From Pelargonium nanum (taxonomy: Eukaryota; Streptophyta; Magnoliopsida; Geraniales; Geraniaceae), in assembly GCA_036897485.1 (NCBI GenBank), contig JAYMTF010001538.1, positions 1 to 22,770 on the forward strand: 22,770 nt of DNA, read 5' to 3'. Below, one piece after another: positions 1 through 9,043 of the stretch. The notes under the pieces were generated by a model. The model ran no database searches. It saw nothing but the letters and a program-made list of their open reading frames with translations, and was not told where the DNA came from. Both the position numbers and the translations under genes were made by a program. Position 1 is the first letter of the stretch. Every line of letters begins with the position of its first letter.

Positions 1-60
1 TACCTTCGTTGGAGCTGAATCACCGCCGCCGCTACTACTTGTAACCACGAAACCCTAAAA
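1..60. other. Possible exon edge at left window border, strand unresolved
   Basis: The first 60 bases are much richer in GC than the following kilobase and carry a run of CCG/CGG-type triplets. On the plus strand one frame is open from base 2 to a stop at 56-58 and could be the last 18 codons of a gene. On the minus strand a frame is open from about base 52 to the edge, preceded by TTTTAG, which could be a splice acceptor; the run could equally be a 5' leader. Nothing in it identifies a family. Only the neighbouring sequence can settle strand and identity. Confidence 0.25.
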
Positions 61-1150
61 CTCTTCAGATGAGAGTACCTGTCCACTTTTTGTTTTTAAT
101 CCTAAATCGTGGTATACTTTGATAATACAATTTAAATTTCTTATTTACTTCACAGTTTTTTTCCTTCTTAATTTCACTTTATAATTTCAAATAAATTTCG
201 TATAAGTTCAAAATAAACATAAAAACATTAAAAGAAATCATTATTTTTGTGTAATAATCTTCAAATTTTGGGTACACTTATCTTGATTTCATACTACTTT
301 CAAAAATGAATAATTTTGGTTCATCTAATTGTGTTGATATCTCGTGAATTTTCAAGAAGAATGTGGCCGTAGTTTGAGTTCATAAAAAAATAAAAATACG
401 ACTTCAATGACTAGTTTTAAGTTCATCAAATGTGCGAAAACCAAAATTTCTACCATGAGTAGGGCCTTTTTCCTCTATACATAACATAACATAACTACCT
501 CATAAGGACTAGTTTCATATTTAGTTCAAGGATACAATTTTGTTTTTTTAACACATTGCCAAAACATGAATATGGAAGATAATAACTATATATGTCCATG
601 TGCTCCAAACTGTAAAAATTAATTACTTCTAACCCAATGACTAACATATTATTTTGGGAATATATATTGTTGGAACATGAATATGGAATTTGCCTTTTGT
701 ATATACTGATATGAAAGGCTTGTCATAAAATTTCTATTCTTTGGAAACATGCAAATGCATGAAGTTTGTCATATTCATGCAATTGTATATATGTAGGTGG
801 GGAAGGGAAGAGGACACTTCTGTCAACTCTCTTTGCTCATTTCAAGAACCCAGCTCTTCTTACAGTCTGTTAACATTAAAATAAAGTAAAGTTTATGTTC
901 ATTTTAAGGTCATTTGTTGTTGTGTGTAGATTCATGTACACAAGCCATTTTATGTATTTCTTATTTGGAATTAGCCTGCAGACACAGGCTGCTGTTTTTG
1001 TGCATGCTTCACTTGTTTTTGCAAATATTCCTTTCCAGCCCCAACCCAAAATCCAAATTTTCTGTTCTCACCTAATTTTTATTTCATCTTTCTTTAGTTT
1101 TATGTAATTATTGTAGCTACCTTTATCTTTCTTTGCCATCCAAAGACAAG

Positions 1151-1181
<31 letters not shown>

Positions 1182-1612
1182 ATCATCCTCTTCTTGAGCT
1201 AGCTTGTCATTAAGTTGAGCTTTGTTCAGAGACTTGCAATTGGGCTCCTGTGTCTGCAATTTTCATGCATATCATTAATATTTATGTTTTATTGGGGAAG
1301 TTTTAATGGAAGCAAGCTTTGTTGGACTGCACCAATCTCTGAGAGTGTGGACCCTACACTACCACTCTCAACATATGCCTCTTTACTCAAAAGCTCAAAC
1401 ATCAAGCCAACATATCTCTCTAAACCCTAGCAAGAAAACAGCAAAAACAACAACCCTTCATTTCATGTTAATTGCAAGTCCTCTCTTTGTCATTAAAGTT
1501 ACAGTCATACAAGTTTTGGGTTGGGACTTGAGTTGAGACTTGAGAGGAGGGCCATGTGGTAGGGTTCATAGCAACACAACTTATGTCTATTATAGTATAT
1601 AAAATTATATAG
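61..1612. other. AT-rich intergenic DNA, no supported gene
   Basis: Stops are dense in all frames and the only open frames are under 80 codons with no recognisable motif. The stretch holds a TC microsatellite (1151-1176). Two overlapping short frames around 1215-1536 have no family resemblance and I do not call them genes. Confidence 0.6.
1151..1176. repeat. (TC)13 microsatellite
   Basis: Thirteen uninterrupted TC units. CT/GA tracts of this kind are common in plant promoters and 5' leaders, but no gene start is evident next to it. Confidence 0.95.
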
Positions 1613-1614
1613 TA

Positions 1615-1833
1615 TACTATTCCCGTCACAAATTGATTATCATGGTTTCTGTTTTGAGAAAATAAAAGAGAAGTTGGTTAATGTTGTATATTTATTTTGT
1701 ATCCTCGGGATCATGTCTTATAGCAAATTTAAAAGATACTAACTAATATATAAGAATGTTATTTACAACTCATGCATAATTAATTTACTAATAAAAGAAA
1801 AATAATGACACTCATTTTAAGACGAAAAGAATA
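1615..1833. mobile_element. Stowaway-like (Tc1/mariner-type) MITE
   Basis: The left end starts TACTATTCCCGTCACAAATT and the right end, read on the minus strand, starts TATTCTTTTCGTCTTAAAAT. Both are diverged versions of the Stowaway terminus familiar in plants (TACTCCCTCCGTCCC followed by AAAAT-type sequence). The ends are bounded by TA dinucleotides, the target duplication of this superfamily. The interior is AT-rich, about 219 bp overall, and has no coding capacity, as expected for a non-autonomous element. Relative to the consensus, the right terminus (1821-1833) differs only by four G-to-A changes, so this is an old, decayed copy. The family assignment rests on remembered consensus ends, not a search. 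Confidence 0.6.
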
Positions 1834-2535
1834 TTATTTAATTTACGCGAACTCCACTTGATTTCTTTTTTTTCTTTCTCAATGTTTCCTAATCCATTGA
1901 TCATAACATCCTAATGGAAAATATATTGAAACAAATCACGTACATTTTCAAATGAAAGGTACCAATTCTCACTCAATAAATAACAAAGGGGTTGTCAGTC
2001 TCAGAAAATGGGTTGTTGTCACAATGAAGTATTTACAACTCATGATCAATTGCAAGTTCTGTTCAAATTAATTACTATCTAACTAGTAAATACTATATAT
2101 AATTAAAGGTGTCTGGATGAGGTTGAGACCTCGTGAGAGTGAGAGGGCTCTATAATATTTATTGGGTTGATTAGTTGTTTGGAGTATGTGACGAATACAA
2201 TATATGCAGAGAAATGGTTGTTTGGAAATTAAGAGTCACTATCTCATTGTTCCTCATCTCTAAGCTCTAGCTACTCCCATTGGGTGGCTTGAATGCGACA
2301 TTACAGGCCTCTCATCTCATGAACTCCTCCTATCATATGTTATGATAAAGATAGTAAAGAGTCTCAGTCAAGACATGTTCGAATCAGATCTGGACGAGCG
2401 TTCCGCGTTTATAGATTCGTTGAAATAGATATATGAGTAAATTTGTGACGTATCAAACTCTTATAGATTTAATTGAAATTCAGTCATTAACTTTATGGTT
2501 TAGATTAGTTTTTCTCTATACGCGTGCCTTCAGGT

Positions 2536-2548
2536 CACGTGTCACGTC
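2536..2548. promoter_or_regulatory. G-box/ABRE-like ACGT cluster
   Basis: CACGTGTCACGTC contains a perfect G-box (CACGTG), a canonical ABRE-type CACGTGTC and a second overlapping ACGT core. In plants such sites bind bZIP and bHLH factors. No gene start is recognisable downstream, so a regulatory role here is only a possibility. Confidence 0.25.
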
Positions 2549-2724
2549 AAAGTGTTTCAAAATGAAATGGAACAGCCTTCATTACCATTGTGCCCTTTCT
2601 GTTGCATCTCTTGGCTAGATATCTTCTCTGCAATACGTGTGTGCCCCTACTTCGTGTGTGGACCAAAATGCTAGATGTAGACGTAGAGTCCTTTTGTCTT
2701 CTATCTACCTTGTGGCATTTAGCC

Positions 2725-2785
2725 ATATATACACACATATACATGTATATATATACACATGCACATACATATATATGTGTGTGTA
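2725..2785. repeat. Alternating purine-pyrimidine CA/TA/TG tract
   Basis: About 60 bases of nearly uninterrupted alternating AT/AC/GT dinucleotides, an impure compound microsatellite able to form small hairpins. Confidence 0.85.
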
Positions 2786-2801
2786 ATATTATAGAATTAT
2801 G

Positions 2802-2941
2802 TATTTCGGTATATTAAAATGAATGTCTTTGAGCTTGTTATAACACTTGTTCACGAGATTACAGAATAAAATGTACATCATCAGTTAATTTTTATTTATT
2901 TTTTCTCAAAATAAAAATACTAATTTTGAGTCGGAAGAGTA
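2802..2941. mobile_element. Probable degraded Stowaway-like MITE
   Basis: The right end reads TTTTGAGTCGGAAGAGTA, close to the Stowaway 3' terminus TTTGGGACGGAGGGAGTA. The left end (2802-2830) resembles its complement more weakly: a TA, a TTCGGT-like core, then TTAAAATGAATGTC. The element would be about 140 bp with TA at both borders and no coding content. The left inverted repeat is too diverged for a firm call. Confidence 0.35.
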
Positions 2942-3972
2942 CTATTTAACACTATATCGCTATAGATAATGGGTTTATTGTGCTGGAGTGGTTATTTTTT
3001 TGTTTTTTTTTTATCATAGCATTCATCATGTTCATGCATGATGACTTAAAACAGGAGAAAATGATCAAAGCCAAGTGAAAACTCTGGCAATATAGTTCTT
3101 TTTCACTACAATGTTAAATACTGTACACTCTAAAGCTCAAAACAGTCTCCTTAATTCTGCCACAACGATTTGCTGATCAATCAGAATAGGTCACCCAGAA
3201 AATTCGGAATCCAGGAATTAACTTTAGGCTTTTGCTGCAAATTAACATGCAGCTTTAATACACACACATATATATACACTCTTTGTGTTTGTGGGAAACC
3301 ATATTACAGCTTTTATCATAATTTGGGACGGACTAACCAATGTTTTTTTGGCACCAGAAAAAAAAGAAGAGAATTTGAATTATTATTTTTTTGTACACAT
3401 ACTACAAATTTTGTTTTTATAAAAAAACACATTTATCACCCTACTTTTTTTTTTGATGAAATTTATCACCCTACTTTAATATTAAAGAGATATTTTATAA
3501 TTAGGTAGCTGATATGAATATATATTTATACCACTAGAGAACATAATTAAAGAGAGGATGTTGATATATGTGCAAGAAAAAGCTAGAGAGAGTGAGCAAA
3601 ATATAAGAAAATATGTGGAAGTAAGTGGATAGATGAGAATGAGATAGAACATAATAAGAGCCCACCATTTGTAGGTTTTGTTTTTGAAAGAAAAAACCAG
3701 CAAAACAGACATGCACATAATTAAGATACAAGAGAGGAGAGCTATATGGCAACATGAATGATGGTGATTGGTGAAACACCTTCAACTATCAATATATAGC
3801 TCATTTGAACTCCCCTTCAAAGCTTCATGGGTTTTATCATTGTTTCTCTGAAACTCTAGTTCTTTTTTTTTTTTTGGACCACCAAAAGGCATCTTTTCAG
3901 ATGTTGCATTTACTCTCTCTGGACTGTGTGGGTGTGGTGTGGTGTGTGGGGACTCATATCCTCTCCTCTCCC
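2942..3972. other. Intergenic DNA, no supported gene
   Basis: Homopolymer T runs (around 2994-3012, 3441-3454 and 3865-3877) and AT-rich sequence. Short open frames here are explained by low complexity. A Stowaway-end-like string, TTTGGGACGGA near 3322, has no partner that I can find. Confidence 0.55.
3431..3477. repeat. 17-bp perfect direct repeat flanking a 13-bp poly-T insert
   Basis: ATTTATCACCCTACTTT occurs at 3431-3447 and again at 3461-3477. Between them are seven T and GATGAA. The arrangement fits a very short, poly(A)-tailed retroposition event on the minus strand with a 17-bp target duplication. A simple 30-bp tandem duplication with later change is the alternative. Confidence 0.7.
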
Positions 3973-4141
3973 TTTCATTTTCTTTTTTTTTTCGGTTTTA
4001 AACCATGAGGTTCCTGAGCAGGCTCGCACTTTCGCGATAGACATCTTTAAGCCATTTGACCATACCCAGACTAATCCATATTCGAGGCTTGGTCACAGGG
4101 TTAAAGATTTCTCACCTCTCCCTCACAGGTGTGTTGAGCGG

Positions 4142-4152
4142 GGATCGAACTC
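4142..4152 (-). promoter_or_regulatory. Pol III B box of the SINE
   Basis: Minus-strand GAGTTCGATCC matches the B-box core GGTTCGANNCC apart from one position. It binds TFIIIC in tRNA-type promoters. Confidence 0.8.
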
Positions 4153-4185
4153 AAGAGCTCTTCCCACTCACGCAGCCCTAACGCA

Positions 4186-4197
4186 CCAACTGCGCCA
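4186..4197 (-). promoter_or_regulatory. Pol III A box of the SINE
   Basis: Minus-strand TGGCGCAGTTGG fits the A-box pattern TRGCNNAGYNGG at every position and lies 12 bases inside the 5' end of the element. Confidence 0.8.
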
Positions 4198-4468
4198 CAC
4201 CCAGTGGGTTTTCATTTCCTTTTACTTGCTAAACCTATATTAATTAATCACACAAATATTAAGTATTCATTTTTTTAATGGAAATGATAATATTAGAGCC
4301 ATAATAGTGTTAATCTAAGTGTGAATAATGATTGTCATTTCCAAACAATAATTTTTCTAATTATTAGTTAGTAATTATTTTACTTACTTCCCTTTAGATT
4401 TGATTTAAAATGTTGATTCTTCAAATAATCATATATAAAAATCTAGGATCCAGGCGGGTCGTTCCGCT

Positions 4469-4546
4469 CCCACCAATTCACTTGGGTGGGTATGGATAAA
4501 AATTAATGAGGTGTCATCACCTCATTGGTTTAGCTTAGTCTAAGCC
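4469..4546. repeat. Hairpin-bearing dispersed repeat, copy A
   Basis: It contains two inverted repeats: CCCACC/GGTGGG (4469-4474 and 4485-4490) and a perfect 9-bp stem AATGAGGTG/CACCTCATT with a TCAT loop (4505-4526). The segment from the second hairpin through CTCATTGGT and TAGTCTAA resembles 5353-5402, so this appears to be a repeat family rather than a chance hairpin. The family is not recognised. Confidence 0.5.
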
Positions 4547-5228
4547 AAAATTTAGTTGGCTTAAATTCATTATTCTCTATATGTATATATATATTTGTAC
4601 TCCCTTGTTTGTACAGTTACAAAAAAGAGGACAAACCCTAGACTTATTATTCGCCATAGCCAGGTCTGTATTTATAGTAAAAGAGCATGACAGTTCATAG
4701 AACTTAAATAGTAAGAATAGAATTTCTAAAAAAGGTTGGTTTTGGTAAGGGTGGTCAGTCATCACAGTTGTTATATATATTCCATAAATGGAACAGTTAA
4801 GGTTCATCCCTATTTTTGTTATCACCAATATATAAAAATCGTTTCAATAATTCAATATTATATAAATTTGCTAAATGTCCTTATTATTTTGTGTATATAA
4901 ATTTGCTAAGCAAGAACACTGAACACTCGTAACAATGTTCATGAATGCATTTCAACCAATAGGGTGGTGGGCATGTAGTATCTGAAAATGGTAGTTGTAA
5001 GTGAAGACGTTCACTTGATTAATAATGTTTCCTACATTTACTTCAATCACTGTTAAATGGTCCACTTCTTTAAACATGATGTTGACAAGAGATATATATC
5101 GATATACATAGATCAATTCCCTTCAATTTGATTTGTTACCACTAACTAATGAGTAATTATACATCCATAATTGATCACCATCATAGCTAACTACTTGCAC
5201 ACACCCATACATTAATTGCACATCCATG

Positions 5229-5257
5229 CACACATATATATATAATATATATGTGTG
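5229..5257. repeat. 29-bp palindrome, 13-bp perfect arms
   Basis: CACACATATATAT (5229-5241) and its exact complement (5245-5257) are separated by ATA. The sequence is a compound CA/TA microsatellite able to extrude as a hairpin or cruciform. Confidence 0.9.
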
Positions 5258-5352
5258 GTGATAAATTAAGCTAAACAAATGAAATCACGTTTACTTTTAC
5301 TTATTTCTACCTCGCTAAATTTGTGGAAGCGAAAAAAGTTGTACGTTTGATT

Positions 5353-5402
5353 CATAAATTTAACGAGTTGTCACAATCTCATTGGTGGATAGTCTAACCC
5401 AA
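5353..5402. repeat. Hairpin-bearing dispersed repeat, copy B
   Basis: It shares with 4494-4546, in order, an ATAAA-ATTTAA lead, GAG-TGTCA, CTCATTGGT and TAGTCTAA followed by CCC/GCC. The stem is weaker here (TTG-TCA-CAA within GAG/CTC). Probably a diverged copy of the same short dispersed element. Confidence 0.4.
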
Positions 5403-7305
5403 ATAACTATCGACTAGCTCATTTTCTAATAAACAAGTTCACAACAAAATGAGTTTTTAAAAGTTTAACATACTTCAACTTTTAGGTTAACAAAAAAAGG
5501 TGCAAACATACATGCACTACACACGTTAAAATCATTAGCTCAAATCTCACAAAAATGATACTTCAACTTTTTAGTGACATAAAACAACTAACTATTCCAT
5601 TTTCAAATTAATCACAAAAGAACAAATGAAATTGTATCTCAAAGAAAATGCCCTCGACAAGAGAATCTTTTGTCGAAGTACTCAAGATCAAACTTGTTAA
5701 TGTCATATCTCACAAATTCATCTAACAAAAATAAACCAACAACCAAACTCATAATTAATAACACCACCTTAATTAATTTCTTGTCTGCAGAATATTATTA
5801 ACATGAATGAGTGGATACTTGTTGTTGGGGCATATATACACTACTTTTGCCTTGATGAAACATCGACCAATGTTGCTGCTGTATGCTATTTTAGCCGCAA
5901 AATAAATATTGTTTGTTTTTCAATGTCTTTTTATATATAAAAATTATAGTTGAGGTTTCTCTTTACTTAACAATATATTAGCTTTGAATTGAACTCTAAA
6001 GACCCAAAATTGCAGTCCATTTTTCTTTTTTCTTTTTGGTATTGTAGACTCATTTTGCAATAGATATCATATCAGATTGCACGATTAGTTTTAATATATA
6101 AGAGCAAAATAGGCATCAATCAATGGATATACAATTTATAATATCAGTCAACTGATATATAATTCATATCCGTCACACTTAAAACTACAAAACAAATATG
6201 GGGAGTAGAGCAACAAAGAGTGACCAAGTTTGTGCCGATTTGAGTGGCAGCAACCTTTGACACCAAAACATTTGAGAGAGGAGGAGAGATGACAAAGATA
6301 GAGATATATGGATGATAGATTTTTCTTTTCTAACATAAATTTATGTAGTTTTGATTCATTTTAAATTTACTAATATATCAAAACTACATTGTGTTGAGTG
6401 CAATCGATATAAATGTTATATCTAGTCAACTCCCATTTTGTTATTTTAATAATCGTTATTTTGGACTCATTTACTACAGTTCTCAAAACTGAGACAAAAT
6501 GACAATATTTGTATGTACATATGTATATGAATGACCCAATCCTTCTTGTTTTTTTTTCTTTTTAATTTTTAGTTGAGTTAGGTGTACTGCCCTCATTGAA
6601 CTTAACTTCCAATTAAAAGATGTAAACATCATTTTGTGTGTTTTGAAGTAATTCATATTAATATTATTTATTAAAATAACTAATTGTAGAAACCTAAATT
6701 TATAGCTGAAACGGAATAGAAGCATACTGTTTAGTGTATATTGTACTCTCTTAAAGCTGGTGGAGTGTTAATATTGTTGTTTAATTTGTAACTGGAGCCA
6801 ACTGTGAACTTGCAATTCATTATAAATTATTAAATTCCAAGTCCAACCATCTGAATATCTGATCATTTACTTCAATCACAAATCAAGAGGAGAGAAGGCA
6901 ATTGTGGGGTCTTTCATTTCAAATTTTTTGGTTGAAAAATCAATCATAATTGTCTTTTGTTGGTGCATGAGGAGAGTTGTAAGACTACCCATTTTGAGTC
7001 ATTTGATTTTGAAACTCTAACCAAATCATAATTAATTTCACTACAAACCCCACTGCCAAACCAATCTTGATTTGGGTCCATCAAGAAAAGAAAGAGAGAG
7101 AAAAATAATGATATTCACACATAAGAATTTCCTCATTTGGGGTTTTAAGTTGTTTATTTGGTTGCATTTAAAACTTACATTTTTGTTAGGGATATGTAAA
7201 TTGTGGCAGGTGCACATTCATATACAGCTGGATTTGTAAAACAAGGATCCATTATGTAGTAAAATAAATATATCTCTTAAATAATGACTCGATAGTATTT
7301 TTTTT

Positions 7306-7572
7306 ATAGATAAACCGGGATTATATTAGAATCAAAATACGGAGGTCCAAGATTTACAAAAACCGCTTAGCCCTAGTTTGCTAAGCTATGGGCCCCAGAC
7401 ACAAGTCGTCTGGTTGCCCATTTACAAAAAACACCTACGAAGTCCTTAGCTAGCCTCCTTATGTCCTTCCCGGTGACCCAAGCTTCTTGCTCCCTAAAAA
7501 GCAGCCGAGACATATCCATGCAAACGTTGAAAGAGTCACATAATATGAATACCTATTGCATGATACAACGTT
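7306..7572 (-). mobile_element. 5'-truncated LINE 3' end with target-site duplication
   Basis: GATAGTATTTTTTTT occurs at 7291-7305 and again at 7573-7587, so the 267 bp between are an insertion; the T run at the left is the poly(A) tail of a minus-strand element. Read on the minus strand, a frame of about 58 codons ends in a TAG. Its last part, KDIRRLAKDFVGVF then RR and GAHSLA, lines up with the RNase H C-terminus of the full-length LINE at 12.9-13.0 kb (SDILELVKSFDKVVF, RRSANCVAHALA). A 3' tail of roughly 80 bases follows. It is a dead-on-arrival copy, truncated during target-primed reverse transcription, and differs enough from the neighbouring LINE to be another subfamily. Confidence 0.7.
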
Positions 7573-7860
7573 GATAGTATTTTTTTTTTAATTTAAGAGA
7601 AGTAGTGGATTCAAATTTCTTTAGTTGGGGCCGAATATGTAGCCTTTTTGTGATGAGTTTGGCATGCCAGTAGTTAGTGGTTAAGTTGAATAATTTTTGG
7701 TTGGTTAAATTAACAGTTTCCATAGCATGATAGGGTTCCATTTTGGCTAGTAAATTAGTTATCTTATCATTTTGGTACCATTTTTGCTCTCATCTGAAAT
7801 TTAAAAATAAATTGAATTATATATTTTAAAAATACATTTTGTTTCATCGATGGTATAAAC

Positions 7861-8026
7861 ACTTGTAAACGCGGACTCTCTTGCTTTGAAAGCAAGTTTT
7901 GCCAGGTTGGCAATTAGGGTTTGCTCAATCAGTTTTCTGTTACTTTGGCGGCGGTCGAAGGCGGTGATCAGGGTTTCTGGGTACGGCGGAGAATAGTCGA
8001 CTGTGTGCTATCACTGAAACAGCAGT
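7861..8026 (+). promoter_or_regulatory. LINE 5' untranslated leader
   Basis: The stretch before ORF1 is GC-richer than the flanking DNA and would hold the internal promoter of an L1-type element. It contains a perfect inverted repeat CTTGCTTT/AAAGCAAG (7880-7896, one-base loop). No TATA box is evident. Confidence 0.45.
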
Positions 8027-9043
8027 ATGGGGGAACATATTGAAGCGGACTTTGGCGGGTTGCGGATTGACGGGGAAGAGGAAGATTTCTTGGACCTGTC
8101 AACGATTCAAACGGTTGTGCAGGAACCAACGTTACAGACATGGAAGCTAGTCGGCCGGTTTTTGACCGAGGCACCCATCAACTTACAGTTCATGTGGGAC
8201 AATCTAGCTACAGCATGGAAACCAACCCTGGGGGTTACAATCTCGGAAGTTTCGCATACTGGTTTGTCTCGAACGGATCCGCAGCGATTTCTCTTCGAGT
8301 TCTATAATGAAAAGGAGGCTAACCGCTGTTTTGTCGATGGACCTTGGACTTACAACCACCATCTTTTGATATGGAAGAAACTGGAAAGCGGAGACAACCC
8401 AAGGACAGTAGATTTGAACTGGGTAAGTTTCTGGGTACAAGTTCATGACCTTCCCGGAGAGTACGTGTCTGATGATGTGCTAGAGAGAGTGGGAAAGGTG
8501 ATTGGATCTTTCGCTGAGACCGATCCTTTGAACTTCAAGCGAGGATGGTCTTCGTACTATCGAATCAGGGTCCTTATTGATGTCCGTTTTCCTTTGCGGA
8601 GAAGAATGAAATTGAAGAAAGGAGGTGGAGGATGGACGTGGGTAAACTTTAAATATGAGAAGCTATCGAATTTCTGCTTTTACTGTGGTCGTTTGGGTCA
8701 CCAAGAGAAGTTTTGTGCTGACTATCTGCGGACGGCTGATGTGGGTATTGAGCGAGCATATGGAGAGTTCATGAAAGCTACGAGAGGCAAGCCAAATGTG
8801 CGCACAGGGATCCGTTGGAGCAGGGCGAAAGGGGGTGCTTGGTTGGATGAGGGGGACGGACCATCTGAGTGTGCAGATACTAGAGATCCTATGAAGGAAG
8901 CCGATGCAATGGATGAGAAGAATCCCCTTTCACTTGATTCGAAAAGAAGAAGAATGGAAGGGATGGAGGGGATAAATGAGAGTGTGGTGTCAAAAAACGT
9001 GAATTTGGCGGACTTGTCGAAACAAGTCCGCCCGAGCCAATGA
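8027..9043 (+). CDS. LINE ORF1 protein, DUF4283 and CCHC zinc knuckle
   Basis: This 338-residue reading frame is complete. Residues about 35-165 form a DUF4283-type domain, common at the N-terminus of plant LINE ORF1 proteins (features include RFLFEF, GPWTYNHHLLIWKKL and WVQVHDLPGEY). A basic stretch (about 189-199) precedes a zinc knuckle C-x2-C-x4-H-x4-C at C217, C220, H225 and C230. Such proteins bind the element's RNA to form the ribonucleoprotein used for retrotransposition. The C-terminal third is polar and low in conservation. The start is the first ATG of the open frame, and no other gene precedes it. The stop codon overlaps the ORF2 start as ATGA. The frame being intact while ORF2 is broken may be chance. 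Confident as to family; expression is unknown. Confidence 0.93.
   Translation: MGEHIEADFGGLRIDGEEEDFLDLSTIQTVVQEPTLQTWKLVGRFLTEAPINLQFMWDNLATAWKPTLGVTISEVSHTGLSRTDPQRFLFEFYNEKEANRCFVDGPWTYNHHLLIWKKLESGDNPRTVDLNWVSFWVQVHDLPGEYVSDDVLERVGKVIGSFAETDPLNFKRGWSSYYRIRVLIDVRFPLRRRMKLKKGGGGWTWVNFKYEKLSNFCFYCGRLGHQEKFCADYLRTADVGIERAYGEFMKATRGKPNVRTGIRWSRAKGGAWLDEGDGPSECADTRDPMKEADAMDEKNPLSLDSKRRRMEGMEGINESVVSKNVNLADLSKQVRPSQ

Larger units (their letters stand above)
1834..2801. other. Intergenic DNA, no supported gene
   Basis: No coding sequence is supported. It includes an ACGT-core cluster (2536-2548) and an alternating CA/TA tract (2725-2785). A tRNA B-box-like GTTCGAATC near 2378-2386 has no matching A box upstream. 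Confidence 0.55.
3987..4209 (-). mobile_element. tRNA-derived SINE
   Basis: On the minus strand the element begins near 4209 with a tRNA-like head. It has an A box TGGCGCAGTTGG (4197-4186) and a B box GAGTTCGATCC (4152-4142), separated by 33 bases, which is normal spacing for an internal RNA polymerase III promoter. A tRNA-unrelated body of about 140 bases follows, ending at an A-rich tail (the T run 3983-3992 on the plus strand). The whole is flanked by TTTCATTTTCTTTT (3973-3986) and TTTCATTTCCTTTT (4210-4223), a 14-bp target duplication with one mismatch. It is non-coding and would depend on a LINE reverse transcriptase for mobility. I cannot name the plant SINE family. Confidence 0.88.
4547..7290. 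other. AT-rich intergenic DNA, no supported gene
   Basis: About 2.7 kb with dense stops in all frames. Besides the palindrome at 5229-5257 and repeat copy B at 5353-5402, I see only simple AT-rich sequence and a small inverted repeat ATATCAGT/ACTGATAT near 6139-6156. Confidence 0.6.

Noticed and set aside
800..842. miR156-family precursor, because of CTTCTGTCAACTCTCTTTG and TGCTCAT strings
   Set aside because: The match to the miR156 or star strand is broken and I found no pairing arm within 150 bases.
1215..1536. Two overlapping short frames, one with a hydrophobic start, as a possible small secreted peptide gene
   Set aside because: The hydrophobic frame has no ATG at its start, the other has no signal peptide or family resemblance, and both lie in AT-rich, stop-dense DNA.
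2378..2386. SINE or tRNA B box GTTCGAATC
   Set aside because: There is no A box 30-50 bases upstream and no A-rich tail or duplication.
3320..3336. Stowaway terminus TTTGGGACGGACTAA
   Set aside because: No opposite terminus was found within about 400 bases on either side.
4142..4209. A functional tRNA gene
   Set aside because: The pol III boxes are present, but the sequence continues into a long unrelated body with an A-rich tail and target duplication, so it is a SINE and not a tRNA gene.
3926..4243. 105-codon plus-strand frame
   Set aside because: It runs through the antisense of the tRNA-derived SINE and its poly-T end, so the length is explained by the SINE.
6171..6476. A further Stowaway MITE, from ATCCGTCACACTTAAAA and TTTTGGACTCATTTACTA
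   Set aside because: The two ends do not form convincing inverted repeats and lack matching TA borders.
7968..8446. Minus-strand open frames overlapping the LINE ORF1 start
   Set aside because: They are antisense to a well-supported DUF4283 ORF1 and show no family motif.
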